DNA of 64,000 nucleotides from JALYXV01 sp963791545 (GCA_963791545.1 CAWBSR010000018.1:248001-312000); one strand, 5' to 3'. Positions 41,604 to 50,620 are shown, numbered from the stretch's first letter. Program-made: numbers and translations. Notes: a model not told the origin generated them from the sequence alone.

Positions 41604-42322
41604 CGCTTGGCGCTGGGGGCCAGCAGGGACTCGGGACCGGGGACGGGAGAAGTCTGGTCGACCACTCGGCCGTCGCGTAGGAAGGCCACCCGGTCCGCCC
41701 ACGACGCCAGTTGGGCGTCGTGGGTCACGACGACGCCCGCCACTCCGCGCTGGCAGGCGGCGCGGATCAGGCGCATCACCGCTTCCCCGTTGGCCGAGTC
41801 CAACGCGCCCGACGGTTCATCGGCCAGCAACAGGCGACGCTCGCCGACGACCGCCCGGGCGATGGCGACCCGTTGACGTTCCCCGCCCGACAGCTCGTCG
41901 GGATAGTGCCCGGCTCGCTCGGTCAGACCGAGTTCCTCGAGCGCCGTCATGCCGGCGATCCGAGCCTTCCTGGCCGTGAGGCCGTCGAGCTCCAGTGGCA
42001 GCGACACGTTCTCGACCGCGGTCAGTCCGGCCAGGAGGTTGAAGTCCTGGAAGACGTATCCGATCGAACGCCGCCGCATCCGGGCCCGCTCGTTGCCCGA
42101 CATCTGCGACAGCGGCACCCCCTCGACCAACACCACGCCGCTGGTGGGTGCCTCGAGGCTCCCGGCGATGGTCAGCAGGGTGCTCTTGCCCGATCCGCTC
42201 GGGCCCATGACCGCCACCAGCTCACCCGCTTGGACGACCAAGTCGATCTCGTGCAAGGCCTCCACCAGGTTGGGCCCGTCGCCGTACACCTTCGACACCT
42301 GGCGCATCGCCAGGGTGATCAT
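41600..42322 (-). CDS. ABC transporter ATP-binding protein, LolD/MacB type
   Basis: A 240-residue ATPase. Walker A is MGPSGSGKST near residue 40; the Q-loop is VFQDFNLLAGLT; the signature is LSGGERQRVAIARA; Walker B is LLLADEPSGALDS and the H-loop VVTHD. The D-loop and the LDS sequence fit the LolD/MacB/FtsE branch that pairs with FtsX-type permeases. ATG 42322 overlaps the padR stop by ATGA, and the stop overlaps the permease start by ATGA, so all three genes are translationally coupled. Confidence 0.95.
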   Translation of the reverse strand: MITLAMRQVSKVYGDGPNLVEALHEIDLVVQAGELVAVMGPSGSGKSTLLTIAGSLEAPTSGVVLVEGVPLSQMSGNERARMRRRSIGYVFQDFNLLAGLTAVENVSLPLELDGLTARKARIAGMTALEELGLTERAGHYPDELSGGERQRVAIARAVVGERRLLLADEPSGALDSANGEAVMRLIRAACQRGVAGVVVTHDAQLASWADRVAFLRDGRVVDQTSPVPGPESLLAPSAKR

Positions 42323-42906
42323 GGCCGCACCCCCACCCGGCGTCTCGGTTTCGGCAGCGGCAACGACGCAACCGGCGGTGCCGGGTTGTCGACCTCGGCC
42401 CGCTTGAGGCGGCCTACCGCGGCGTCGAGCCAACGCACCACCGAGTCCAGCCGGAACAATTCCGCATCGACGACCAGCGCGAACGCGAGATCGTGCTCGC
42501 CGATGTCCTCCTTCAAGCGGGTCCACTGCTGCATCAGCTCGACCAGGTAGCGCCGGTGGACCTGGACTACATCGACGACGTCGACGCCCTGGACCCGCAA
42601 CGCCACCAGGACCTTGATCACGAGCTCGTCACGCGGCGGCGATGAAAGGTCGGGCGGGGTCCGCAGCCACTCGCCCAGCTCCTCACGCCCCTCTTCGGTG
42701 ATCCGGAACCGCTTCTGCGGCCCGTCCAAACTGAGGTCGTCGGACTCGACCAGCCGATCGCGCTCGAGTCGCTGCAACGTCGTGTACACCTGGCCTACGT
42801 TCAAGGGCCAGACCTCACCTGTCCCCGCCTCGAACTCCTGGCGCAGCTGCAACCCGAACTTGGGACCCTCGCTCAGGAGGGCCAGCAAGGCGTAGCTGAC
42901 GCTCAC
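42319..42906 (-). CDS. PadR-family transcriptional regulator
   Basis: A 195-residue regulator. The winged helix fills residues 1-85: SVSYALLALLSEGPKFGLQLRQEFEAGTGEVWPLNVGQVYTTLQRLERDRLVES is the canonical PadR start. The C-terminal part is the helical Vir_act_alpha_C-like dimerisation domain, ending in a basic tail. PadR proteins repress nearby transporter genes until a ligand binds. As first gene of the operon with the ABC transporter it very likely controls its own transcript. GTG 42906 has AGGA upstream; a small palindrome lies in the leader. Confidence 0.92.
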   Translation of the reverse strand: MSVSYALLALLSEGPKFGLQLRQEFEAGTGEVWPLNVGQVYTTLQRLERDRLVESDDLSLDGPQKRFRITEEGREELGEWLRTPPDLSSPPRDELVIKVLVALRVQGVDVVDVVQVHRRYLVELMQQWTRLKEDIGEHDLAFALVVDAELFRLDSVVRWLDAAVGRLKRAEVDNPAPPVASLPLPKPRRRVGVRP

Positions 42907-42927
42907 CCGTATATCCTAACCAGTAGC

Positions 42928-42938
42928 ATACTCGGTAT
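42928..42938 (-). promoter_or_regulatory. Candidate PadR operator and promoter
   Basis: ATAC-CGA-GTAT is a perfect inverted repeat 22 bases before the padR start, next to an AT-rich TATTAT-like box on the minus strand. The AT-rich patch stands out in high-GC surroundings. Operator function is inferred from position only. Confidence 0.4.
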
Positions 42939-42974
42939 AATAGGGGTAGGCAGCCGGAAGTCAACCGCCGAAGC

Positions 42975-43631
42975 TCAGCTGGTCGTTGGCTGGTCTTTCA
43001 GCCGATGCGACGCCCGGTGCCGCGCCGCCGCGGTCCGGGCGATGGCCAGGATCGGGGCAGTGTCGATCCGCCCGGTGATCGCTGGCAGTGCCATGGTGGT
43101 CTGAAGGACCCCGGCGTCGCCTTGTTCCAGCCTGGCCCCGGCTGTTGTCAAGATGTGCCGCATGGCGACATTGTCTGCCAGCACCTGGGCGTAGAAGTGA
43201 TCGATCCCATTGGCCCCGGCGGTCACGCTAAGCAGATCCAGGAGCATGGTCGCCAGTCCCTGGCGGCGGTAGTCGTCACCGACGACGAAGGCGATTTCGG
43301 CCGTCGCCGGATCCTCGGTCTGGCGGATATAGCGACCCACGGCCACGACGGGCTGGCCCGCCCGTCCCAGGTCCACCGCCACCCAGGCGAAATGGGACCG
43401 GTAATCGACCTCGGTCAGGTAGGCGACGTCCTGGTCATCCAACTGGTCCTTGGCCGAGAAGAAGCGCTGGCGACGGGTAAGCGGTGACAACCGGCCCATG
43501 CCGCACTGGAGCCTGGCCTTGTCACCGGCCGTGATCGGCCGCAACAGGATCCGGGCTCCGTTGGGTAGCACCGTCGGGAGTCCCGACCGGGCAGAGGGCG
43601 AAGCAGAAGCGGTGCCGTTCACGTATCCCAC
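42975..43631 (-). CDS. GNAT-family N-acetyltransferase
   Basis: A 218-residue protein. NGARILLRPITAGDKARLQCGMGRLSPLTRRQRFFSAKDQL is a typical start of the acetyltransferase domains linked to protein acetylation; the acetyl-CoA motif is IAFVVGDDYRRQGLATMLLDLL (V-x-x-x-x-Q/R-x-x-G). The Gcn5-like core ends near residue 185 and a short basic helix follows. It could acetylate proteins or small molecules. The GTG start at 43631 and the next GTG three codons later are both plausible. Confidence 0.85.
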   Translation of the reverse strand: MGYVNGTASASPSARSGLPTVLPNGARILLRPITAGDKARLQCGMGRLSPLTRRQRFFSAKDQLDDQDVAYLTEVDYRSHFAWVAVDLGRAGQPVVAVGRYIRQTEDPATAEIAFVVGDDYRRQGLATMLLDLLSVTAGANGIDHFYAQVLADNVAMRHILTTAGARLEQGDAGVLQTTMALPAITGRIDTAPILAIARTAAARHRASHRLKDQPTTS

Positions 43632-43650
43632 CGACCCATGGTACCCGCGC

Positions 43651-43668
43651 TGCTAACTTTAGCTAGCA
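43651..43668. promoter_or_regulatory. Inverted repeat in divergent GNAT/hemerythrin promoter region
   Basis: TGCTA and TAGCA arms with an 8-base spacer lie midway between the divergent starts at 43631 and 43694, in an AT-rich patch. It could be an operator for one or both genes. Confidence 0.4.
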
Positions 43669-43693
43669 AAATGGGCCGACTAACCTGGGTGGC

Positions 43694-44179
43694 ATGCCCG
43701 ATTTGCGAGAGATCCTGGCCGAGGAACACCGGGAGGTGTTCGGGCTGTTGGATGAGCTCGGCACCAGCCGCCGCGACCGGTTCCCGCTGGCCCACCGGCT
43801 CATCGACGCCTTGGCGGCCCACACTGCGACCGAGCAGCAGCTCCTTTACCCCGCCTTTCGGGACATCGTCCCGGGGGGTATCGAAATGGCCGACAAGGCC
43901 CAGGTGGATCACCAGGCCATGCGCAAGGCCCTTGTGGCCCTGGAGGACAGTCATCCCGGCGAGGCCATGTTCGAGCAGGCCCTGGTGGACCTGCGAACGG
44001 AGCTGGAAGCCCATGTGCCGGTCGAGGAAAACGAGCTCCTCCCGGCGCTGACCGCGGTCATCGGCGCCGACAAGATGGAAGAGCTGGGCGGGCTCTACCT
44101 GGCCATCCGGGATTCCCTGCCCACCGGGCTCCAGAGCCTGGCCGCCGACATCCCCGACCCCGAGTTCCGCGCCTGGTAG
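43694..44179 (+). CDS. Hemerythrin/HHE domain protein
   Basis: A 161-residue four-helix protein. LREILAEEHREVFGLLDEL, LAAHTATEQQLLYPAF, VDHQAMRKALVALE and HVPVEENELLPAL carry the His and Glu ligands of a di-iron site. It is about the usual size of a single HHE domain. Function may be oxygen or nitric-oxide sensing or iron handling. It differs clearly in sequence from the HHE protein at 33.8 kb, so the two are not a recent duplication. ATG 43694; ribosome site weak. Confidence 0.88.
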   Translation: MPDLREILAEEHREVFGLLDELGTSRRDRFPLAHRLIDALAAHTATEQQLLYPAFRDIVPGGIEMADKAQVDHQAMRKALVALEDSHPGEAMFEQALVDLRTELEAHVPVEENELLPALTAVIGADKMEELGGLYLAIRDSLPTGLQSLAADIPDPEFRAW

Positions 44180-44182
44180 TAC

Positions 44183-44677
44183 TCATCCCGACGTCCCTGC
44201 GAAAGACTTGTGGAAGGCGTATTCGATCGTCCCGCTGAGATCGTGGAGCTCCCGGCTCTCCCCGGTGGGACGGTAACCACACCGCTCGTACAGCCGGTGG
44301 GCATCGTGGAAGCGGGTATCGCTCCATAGTTCGATTCTCGCGACGTCCCGGGCCCGTGCCTGGTGCTCCACCCACCGCACCAGCGCCTCGCCGAGCCCCT
44401 GGCCACGACGGTGCCGGGCCACGTACAGCTTGACCAGTTCCGCGGAGCGCGCCGGGCCCGGGAGCAGGCCTACCGAGGCCGCGATCCAGCTGCCCTCAGG
44501 CAGCACCCAGAGCATCCCGGCTTCGGCCCGGTAGTGGCTGGCCGGGGCCCGCAGCTCGGGGTATTCGCCTTCGATATCTACGACGCACCCCGGGTATTCG
44601 GCCCAGCAGGCGCTGATGAGGGCGATCAGCGCCCACGAATCGGCGTCCGCCACCTCCCGCACGCCGTCGGGGGGCAA
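44183..44677 (-). CDS. GNAT-family N-acetyltransferase
   Basis: A protein of about 164 residues. GMLWVLPEGSWIAASVGLLPG, then LVKLYVARHRRGQGLGEALVRWVEHQAR is motif A with the acetyl-CoA pyrophosphate loop, and LWSDTRFHDAHRLYERCGYRPTGESRELHDL is the classic end of the fold. The start is uncertain: TTG 44677 or GTG 44662; the open frame further upstream is not protein-like. The gene is 8 bp downstream of the DUF427 fragment on the same strand and convergent with the hemerythrin gene. Confidence 0.82.
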   Translation of the reverse strand: MPPDGVREVADADSWALIALISACWAEYPGCVVDIEGEYPELRAPASHYRAEAGMLWVLPEGSWIAASVGLLPGPARSAELVKLYVARHRRGQGLGEALVRWVEHQARARDVARIELWSDTRFHDAHRLYERCGYRPTGESRELHDLSGTIEYAFHKSFAGTSG

Positions 44678-44685
44678 GGCCGGCT

Positions 44686-44916
44686 TCAGCTGAAAGGGGT
44701 GCGGGGCCGGTCTCGGAGCACCCCGTCCATCTTGAGGTCGACCTTCTCGTTGTAGAAGCACGCCAGGCCCACGATTTTCTGGCTCTCGGGGAGGGGGGCG
44801 CGGTCGATCCAGACCGGATCCCGGCGGTAGATCCCGTTCACTTCGCACGACCAGTAGGTAGCCGTCCCGTGGTAGGGGCAGTGGGTGACGGTGGTCGGAG
44901 GACGGAGCCGCGTCAT
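44686..44916 (-). CDS. DUF427 domain protein, N-terminally short
   Basis: A 76-residue protein with the C-terminal half of DUF427: VTHCPYHGTATYWSCEV, RRDPVWIDRAP, IVGLACFYNEKVDLKMDG. Complete DUF427 proteins have about 45 more residues before the THCPY block, including a strand with a conserved YY-P motif. The upstream frame shows no such sequence, and the promoter of the matrixin gene begins there. So it is either a fragment or a minimal version. ATG 44916 lacks a clear ribosome site. Confidence 0.7.
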   Translation of the reverse strand: MTRLRPPTTVTHCPYHGTATYWSCEVNGIYRRDPVWIDRAPLPESQKIVGLACFYNEKVDLKMDGVLRDRPRTPFS

Positions 44917-44958
44917 GCTGCCCGAGCCTACGCGGGGGCTCTGAACAAGGCCGATTTG

Positions 44959-44977
44959 ATACCGCGGTGGGCGGTAT
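44959..44977. promoter_or_regulatory. Perfect 7-bp inverted repeat before the matrixin gene
   Basis: ATACCGC and GCGGTAT are separated by GGTGG and end 12 bases before ATG 44990. The site overlaps TTGATA- and TATACG-like boxes. Its size fits a dimeric regulator operator for the matrixin gene or for the divergent DUF427 gene. Confidence 0.5.
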
Positions 44978-44989
44978 ACGTTCACATGC

Positions 44990-45604
44990 ATGAGTCCAGC
45001 CGACCGACGCGTCCTGCCCGGGGTGCTGTGCTCGGTGATCGCGGTGCTTCTGTCCATCGGCGCCTTCGTGGTCCTGACCGCCAAGGGGGGCCGCCCCATC
45101 GGGATCTACGACAACGGGATTGGCGACCATTGGCCGCCCAACCACCGCAACCTGACGATCGTCGACCGCACCGGTGAGCCCAGTTGGCATCAGGCCATCA
45201 GCGACGCCGTGGGGACCTGGGCCGCCGGTGGCTCGGCGATCAACTTCACCGTTGCCACGGCCGGAGGCGATTGCGTCCAGCGCCGGGACCACATCGAGAT
45301 CTGTCAAGCGTCCACCGACTCCATATCCGGTCAGGGCCTGGCCGGGGAGCAGGGCCTTTTCGTGCCCTTCCTGGGGCGCAGCAATGACTACAAGTCCGCG
45401 ATCCTCCTCGTCTGCGCCAACTGTGAGCTCGATCAGGACCGGATGACGGTCATCGCCACCCACGAGTTGGGCCATGCGCTGGGCCTGGCCCATAGCCCCG
45501 ACCCGGATTCGGTCATGTACTACCTGGGTGGATCGACCCAACCCGACGCCCGGGACTACCAGGTGCTTCGCAGCCTGGAAGGGGTGGCGCCGCCCCAAAC
45601 CTGA
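44990..45604 (+). CDS. Matrixin-like (M10) zinc metalloprotease
   Basis: A 204-residue protein with an N-terminal signal or anchor (about residues 8-30) and a metzincin domain. HELGHALGLAH gives the zinc ligands His158, His162 and His168 with catalytic Glu159; SVMYY with Met176 is the Met-turn. DGNG-like loop GIGDHWPPNHRNLTIVDR and two cysteine pairs (95/105 and 142/145) are further features. It is short and has no propeptide with a cysteine switch, as in other bacterial matrixins. It probably works outside the membrane. ATG 44990; no ribosome site was found. Confidence 0.88.
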   Translation: MSPADRRVLPGVLCSVIAVLLSIGAFVVLTAKGGRPIGIYDNGIGDHWPPNHRNLTIVDRTGEPSWHQAISDAVGTWAAGGSAINFTVATAGGDCVQRRDHIEICQASTDSISGQGLAGEQGLFVPFLGRSNDYKSAILLVCANCELDQDRMTVIATHELGHALGLAHSPDPDSVMYYLGGSTQPDARDYQVLRSLEGVAPPQT

Positions 45605-45624
45605 GGTGAGGAAGTCATCGGGGG

Positions 45625-48600
45625 ATGGTAACCTATCGGGAACGTATGTTCGCAGACAGGTTGATGGAGACCGAGGCCGGTCAGGTCCTGGCCGCAATGC
45701 ATCCGGCGGTACGGGAGTGGTTCCTGACCCGGTTCCCCGAAGGCCCGACAGAACCCCAGGTCCTTGGTTGGCCCCGCGTGGCGAGCGGGCAGGACACGCT
45801 TATCGCGGCGCCAACCGGGTCGGGCAAGACGCTGGCCGGATTTCTCATGGCCATCGACGCCTTGTACCGGGCGGCCGATGCGGGTGAGGCGGTGGAGGGT
45901 GTCACCCAGGTTGTCTACGTGTCGCCCCTGAAGGCGCTGGCGGTCGACATCCAGCAGAACCTGGAAATCCCCCTCCAGGAGATCGCCGAGGTGGCGGAGC
46001 GGCTTGGCCGGCCGGGACCGTCGCTGCGGGCCGAGGTGCGCAACGGGGATACGACGGCCTCAGCCCGCGCCGCCATGCTGCGCCGGCCCCCCAACTTCCT
46101 CGTGACCACGCCCGAGTCGCTCTATCTGATGGTGACCGCGGACCGCAGCCGGGCCACCCTGTCGGGGGTCCGCACCGTGATCGTCGACGAGATCCACGCC
46201 ATGGCTCGCGACAAGCGGGGTTCCCACTTGACCCTGACCCTGGAGCGGCTGGAGCACGTCTGCGACCAGCGCCCGGTGCGAGTCGGTTTGTCCGCCACCC
46301 AGCGTCCCGTCGAGACGGTGGCCCGGCTGCTGGTCGGCGCTGGTCCCGATCGCTCGGGCCCCGCCGGCGAACCCCGCTGCGCCATTGTCGACGTGGGCCA
46401 CCGCCGCCAGATGGACCTGGCCATCGAACTCCCCGAAGGAGAGCTGGAGGCGGTGGCTTCCGGTGAGCAGCTGGCCGAGATCCTCGACCGCATCGGGGGC
46501 TATGTCGAGGCCCACCGCACCACCCTCGTATTCGTCAACACCCGGCGGCTGGCCGAGCGCATCGCCCATCTGCTGGGCGAACGTTTGGGCGACGACGTCG
46601 TCGCCTCCCACCACGGGAGCCTGTCGAAGGAGCGGCGGCTGCGGGTGGAAACCCGGCTACGGGCCGGGGAGCTGCGAGCCCTGGTGGCCACCGCCTCGCT
46701 GGAGCTCGGCATCGACATCGGCCCCGTGGAACTGGTATGCCAGATCGCCTCGCCCCGAAGCATGGCGACCTTCCTGCAGCGCGTCGGCCGTTCCGGGCAC
46801 CACCGGGGGGGCCTGCCGAAAGGCCGCCTCTTCCCAATGACCCGCGACGAGCTGGTCGAGTGCTGCGCCCTGCTGGCGGGGGTCCGGGCCGGCCACCTGG
46901 ACACCGTCTCGCCGCCCGTAGCACCGCTCGACATCCTGGCCCAGCAGATCGTGGCGGAGTCGGCCGCCGCCCGCTGGTCGGAGGACGGCCTCTACCAGCT
47001 GGTGCGGCGCGCCGCCCCCTATGGGGAGCTGTCCCGGGAGGTCTTCGACGAGGTCGTCGAACTGGTCTCCGAGGGCATCGTCACCGGACGGGGCCGGCGA
47101 GCCGCCTACGTCCACCGGGACCGCATCAACGGGGAGATCTCGGGTCGCCGGGGGGCCCGGTTGGCCGCCCTGACCTCGGGAGGCGCCATCCCCGAAACCG
47201 GCGACTACCGCGTCCTGGCCGACCCCGACGACACCTTCGTCGGCACCGTCATCGAGGACTGGGCCATTGAGTCGATGGCCGGCGACGTGTTCCTTCTGGG
47301 CTCGACGTCGTGGCGCATCCGCCGGGTCGAACCAGGTGTCGTCCGGGTCGTCGACGCCGGAGGCGCGCCGCCGTCGGTGCCGTTCTGGCTCGGCGAGGCC
47401 CCGGCCCGCACCGCCGAGCTCTCCGCTGAGGTGTCGGACCTCCGTGCCGGGATCGACCGTCTCCTCCGCCAGGACGGCGCCGATGTGGTGGCATGGGTCG
47501 CCGAACGCTGCGGTGTCGACGGTGAGGTGGCGGCCATGGTGGTGCGCTACCTGGCTGCATGCCAGGTCGCCCTGGGTGGGTTGCCGACTCTGGACAACAT
47601 CTTCGTCGAGCGGTTCTTCGACGACTCCGGCGGCATGCAGCTCATCGTCCACGCCCCTTTCGGGGGTCGCATCAACCGGGCCCTCGGCCTGGCGCTGCGC
47701 AAGCGATTCTGCGTGTCCTTCGACTTCGAGTTGCAGGCCGCCGCCAACGACGACGCGGTCCTGTTGTCACTGGGACCCCAGCACAGCTTTCCGTTGGACT
47801 CGGTGGCCCGGTTCCTGTCTTCGGCCACCGTGGCCCAGGTGCTGCGCCAAGCAGCCCTGCTCTCGCCCATGTTCGCCATTCGTTGGCGGTGGAACCTCAA
47901 CCGCTCCCTGGCCGTGCTGCGCTTCCGGGGAGGCCGCAAGAATCCGCCGCCCATTCAGCGGATGGAGGCCGACGACCTGATGGTGGCGGTGTTCCCCGCC
48001 CTGGCCGGCTGTCAGGAGAACGCCACCGGGCCCATTGAGATCCCCGACCACCCCCTGGTCCGTCAGACCATGCACGACTGCCTGACCGAGGCCATGGACG
48101 TCGAGGGCCTGGTCCGGGTGGTAAAGGGACTCGAGAGCGGCCGCATCGCGGTGACCTGTCGCGACAGCACCGAGCCCTCGCCCCTCTCCCACGAGATCCT
48201 CAACGGCCGGCCCTACACCTTCCTCGACGACGCCCCCCTGGAGGAGCGTCGGAGCCGGGCCGTCACCCTCCGGCGGGGGTTACCCGTCGACGCCCGCGAT
48301 CTGGCGACGCTGGATCCCGACGCCATCTCCCGGGTCCGGGCGGAAGCGGCGCCCGAACCACGCGACGCCGACGAGCTACACGATCTGCTCTTGTCCCTGA
48401 TCGTCTCCCGACCGGTCGCCTCCTTCACTGACTGGTTCGACCAACTGGTGGCCCGGCGGCGGGCGGCCCGGGTGACGACGGCGGGCGGCGAGCTGCTGTG
48501 GTGCCCGGCGGAGCTCCGCGACCACGTCGCCTGCCTCTTCCCGGCGGCCCGATTCGATCCCGTGGACACGCCGCTGTCGCAGGGATCGGCGGAACCCGAC

Positions 48601-50016
48601 CCCGAACTGGTCGCGGCCACCGCCCTGCGAGGCCATCTGGACACCCTGGGCCCGGTGTCGGTCGCCCGACTGGCTGCGGTCACCGCCCTGGACGAGGGAA
48701 CCGTCGCCATCGCCCTGGCCCGCCTGCAACAGGAGGGTTTCGCCCTGAGCGGATCATTCGAGCCGGGGGAGGCCGTGGCCCAGTGGTGCTCCCGGCGCCT
48801 GCTGGCCCGCATCCACGGCTACACCCAGAAGCGGCTGCGCCGGGAAATCGAGCCGGTTACCGCCCAGGACCTGATGCGGTTCCTGTTGCGCTGGCACCAT
48901 GTGGCCCCCGGGACCCATCGCCAGGGCCGGTCGGGTCTCATCGCGACCATCGAGCAACTGCAGGGGTGCGAACTCCCGGCCGGTACCTGGGAGTCCCAGG
49001 TGCTGCCCGACCGGATCGAGCACTACCGGCCCGCCTGGCTGGATGAGCTGTGTCACTCGGGCCAGGTGGCTTGGGGCCGGATTAGAGTTCGCGACGGCGC
49101 CGGCGAAGGGGATTCAATGGGCGGCGCCGGCGTCGGCGCGCCCGACGGCGCCTCGGCGCCCCGGTCGGCCAGCATCACCTCCCGGGCGACACCGATCACG
49201 CTGCTCCTGCGGGCCGACCAGGCCTGGCTGCTCCAGTCGGCGCGGGGCGACGCCGTCCCCGCCGAGCCTGTCGCGGGCGCCAGCCACGACATCATCGAGG
49301 CGCTGCGGACCTACGGGGCCATGTTCCTGCCCGAGTTGGCCACCGCCGCCCACCGCCTGCCGGCGGAAGTGGAGACGGCCCTGTGGGACGGCGTGGCCCG
49401 GGGTCTGCTGACCGCGGACGGCTTCTCCGCCATCCGCACCCTCCTGGCGGGCCGCCAAGTGGCGTCGCACCATCAGTGGCAGGCCCGCCGGGGCCTGCGC
49501 CGGGGGGCGTCGGGAAGGGGGAGCAGCGCCCGCGGTGGAGCCGCCAGTGGGGCGGCCACAGGTGGCGGGCGGTGGTCTCTCCTACCTGTGGCGGGGAAGG
49601 TCACCGACCACGACGCGCTGGCCGAGGCGGTGGCCGAACAACTGCTGGCCCGGTGGGGCGTCGTTTTCCGGGACCTGGTCGCCAGGGAAACCCTGGCCCT
49701 TCCGTGGCGCGACGTACTGTGGGCCCTGCGCCGCATGGAGGCCCGGGGCACCGCCCGCGGGGGAAGGTTTGTGACCGGCTTCACCGGTGAGCAGTACGCC
49801 CTTCCCGAGGCGGTCGAGCAACTCCGTACCGTTCGCCGGACGCCCCGCACCGGCGAGATCGTCCAGGTGTCGGCCACCGATCCCCTCAACCTGGTCGGCA
49901 TCATCACGCCGGGCCCCCGGGTCCACGCGGTGCGGACCAATACCGTCACCTACGTCGACGGCCTCCCGGTGGCCGACGTCGCCGGCCTGCCGTCCACCCC
50001 CGCCGCGTCCGCGTGA
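45625..50016 (+). CDS. lhr: ATP-dependent helicase Lhr, full length
   Basis: A 1463-residue superfamily 2 helicase, the size of complete Lhr. Walker A is APTGSGKT at 62-69, then VDEIHAM (DEIH box) near 187, LSATQRP (motif III) and HHGSLSKERR plus QRVGRSGHHRGG (motifs V and VI). After the helicase core come a winged helix and the long Lhr C-terminal half (about 870-1463). The low-complexity Gly/Ala/Ser insert near 1160 is a probable linker. Mycobacterial Lhr is a 3'-5' single-strand DNA translocase induced by DNA damage; a repair role is inferred. ATG 45625 is chosen; ATG 45646 is close. Confidence 0.95.
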   Translation: MVTYRERMFADRLMETEAGQVLAAMHPAVREWFLTRFPEGPTEPQVLGWPRVASGQDTLIAAPTGSGKTLAGFLMAIDALYRAADAGEAVEGVTQVVYVSPLKALAVDIQQNLEIPLQEIAEVAERLGRPGPSLRAEVRNGDTTASARAAMLRRPPNFLVTTPESLYLMVTADRSRATLSGVRTVIVDEIHAMARDKRGSHLTLTLERLEHVCDQRPVRVGLSATQRPVETVARLLVGAGPDRSGPAGEPRCAIVDVGHRRQMDLAIELPEGELEAVASGEQLAEILDRIGGYVEAHRTTLVFVNTRRLAERIAHLLGERLGDDVVASHHGSLSKERRLRVETRLRAGELRALVATASLELGIDIGPVELVCQIASPRSMATFLQRVGRSGHHRGGLPKGRLFPMTRDELVECCALLAGVRAGHLDTVSPPVAPLDILAQQIVAESAAARWSEDGLYQLVRRAAPYGELSREVFDEVVELVSEGIVTGRGRRAAYVHRDRINGEISGRRGARLAALTSGGAIPETGDYRVLADPDDTFVGTVIEDWAIESMAGDVFLLGSTSWRIRRVEPGVVRVVDAGGAPPSVPFWLGEAPARTAELSAEVSDLRAGIDRLLRQDGADVVAWVAERCGVDGEVAAMVVRYLAACQVALGGLPTLDNIFVERFFDDSGGMQLIVHAPFGGRINRALGLALRKRFCVSFDFELQAAANDDAVLLSLGPQHSFPLDSVARFLSSATVAQVLRQAALLSPMFAIRWRWNLNRSLAVLRFRGGRKNPPPIQRMEADDLMVAVFPALAGCQENATGPIEIPDHPLVRQTMHDCLTEAMDVEGLVRVVKGLESGRIAVTCRDSTEPSPLSHEILNGRPYTFLDDAPLEERRSRAVTLRRGLPVDARDLATLDPDAISRVRAEAAPEPRDADELHDLLLSLIVSRPVASFTDWFDQLVARRRAARVTTAGGELLWCPAELRDHVACLFPAARFDPVDTPLSQGSAEPDPELVAATALRGHLDTLGPVSVARLAAVTALDEGTVAIALARLQQEGFALSGSFEPGEAVAQWCSRRLLARIHGYTQKRLRREIEPVTAQDLMRFLLRWHHVAPGTHRQGRSGLIATIEQLQGCELPAGTWESQVLPDRIEHYRPAWLDELCHSGQVAWGRIRVRDGAGEGDSMGGAGVGAPDGASAPRSASITSRATPITLLLRADQAWLLQSARGDAVPAEPVAGASHDIIEALRTYGAMFLPELATAAHRLPAEVETALWDGVARGLLTADGFSAIRTLLAGRQVASHHQWQARRGLRRGASGRGSSARGGAASGAATGGGRWSLLPVAGKVTDHDALAEAVAEQLLARWGVVFRDLVARETLALPWRDVLWALRRMEARGTARGGRFVTGFTGEQYALPEAVEQLRTVRRTPRTGEIVQVSATDPLNLVGIITPGPRVHAVRTNTVTYVDGLPVADVAGLPSTPAASA

Positions 50017-50017
50017 C

Positions 50018-50030
50018 CCCGCTTGGCGGG
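50018..50030 (+). terminator. Short GC hairpin after lhr
   Basis: CCCGC and GCGGG pair around a 3-base loop directly after the lhr stop. No T run follows, so it is only a possible termination or stability element. Confidence 0.3.
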
Positions 50031-50126
50031 AAGGGGACCGCCAGGTCGTAGGGTGGGATGACAGGTTTTCCGGGAGCCCCTCATCCAGCGGGGGCCGGAA
50101 CCGGGAGCGGACGGGAATTGGCAGCC

Positions 50127-50474
50127 ATGACCAACGACGACCGATGCTTCGTATCCGGATGCGACCGAGGGGCGCTGGCCTCGGTATCCCGCCCCGACCT
50201 GGCGGGGTCGCTTCGCCTCTGTGCCACCCACACCGAGCAGTTCCGCCAGAGCAGCGAGGGTTGGGGCATCACCTGGCCGGCCGGCGCCGCGGCCCCGACC
50301 TCGGTCACCGCCCCGAGCAGTGACGTGCTATGGGCCTACCGGCCTCCGGTGCACGAGCCCGAGTCAGGCCCCGCCGAAGGTGACCGCGGGGCGCCGGGAC
50401 GGGCGCGGTTGTCGGGCCGAGCCGCCGGCTGGCTCGAAGCCCGTCGATCGGGTCGCCACCAGAGCCACAAATAA
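50127..50474 (+). CDS. Small protein with possible zinc-binding motif
   Basis: A 115-residue frame from ATG 50127. The start has CFVSGC and then LCATHTEQF, so a C-x4-C and C-x2-H set that could bind one zinc; the rest is Pro/Ala/Arg-rich and likely disordered. It sits 110 bp after lhr on the same strand. I recognise no family. TTG 50118 is an alternative start. Confidence 0.5.
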   Translation: MTNDDRCFVSGCDRGALASVSRPDLAGSLRLCATHTEQFRQSSEGWGITWPAGAAAPTSVTAPSSDVLWAYRPPVHEPESGPAEGDRGAPGRARLSGRAAGWLEARRSGRHQSHK

Positions 50475-50620
50475 GTCCCACACCCCCGGTCGACCGGTGG
50501 GCACGGTGCCAGAGGCCGATGTGGGTGATCGGTTGGTGGTTGCCCAGAGCCCGCTGTGACCATGGCCGGCTCCCTTCCCCCCGTTGCGCGGGCCCGCGCC
50601 AGGCGGAGATATCCCTCCTT

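Noticed and set aside
44183..45697. A 504-codon minus-strand frame ending in the GNAT protein
   Set aside because: Its upstream part lies antisense to the matrixin gene and over the DUF427 gene in another frame; only the last 165 codons show the GNAT fold.
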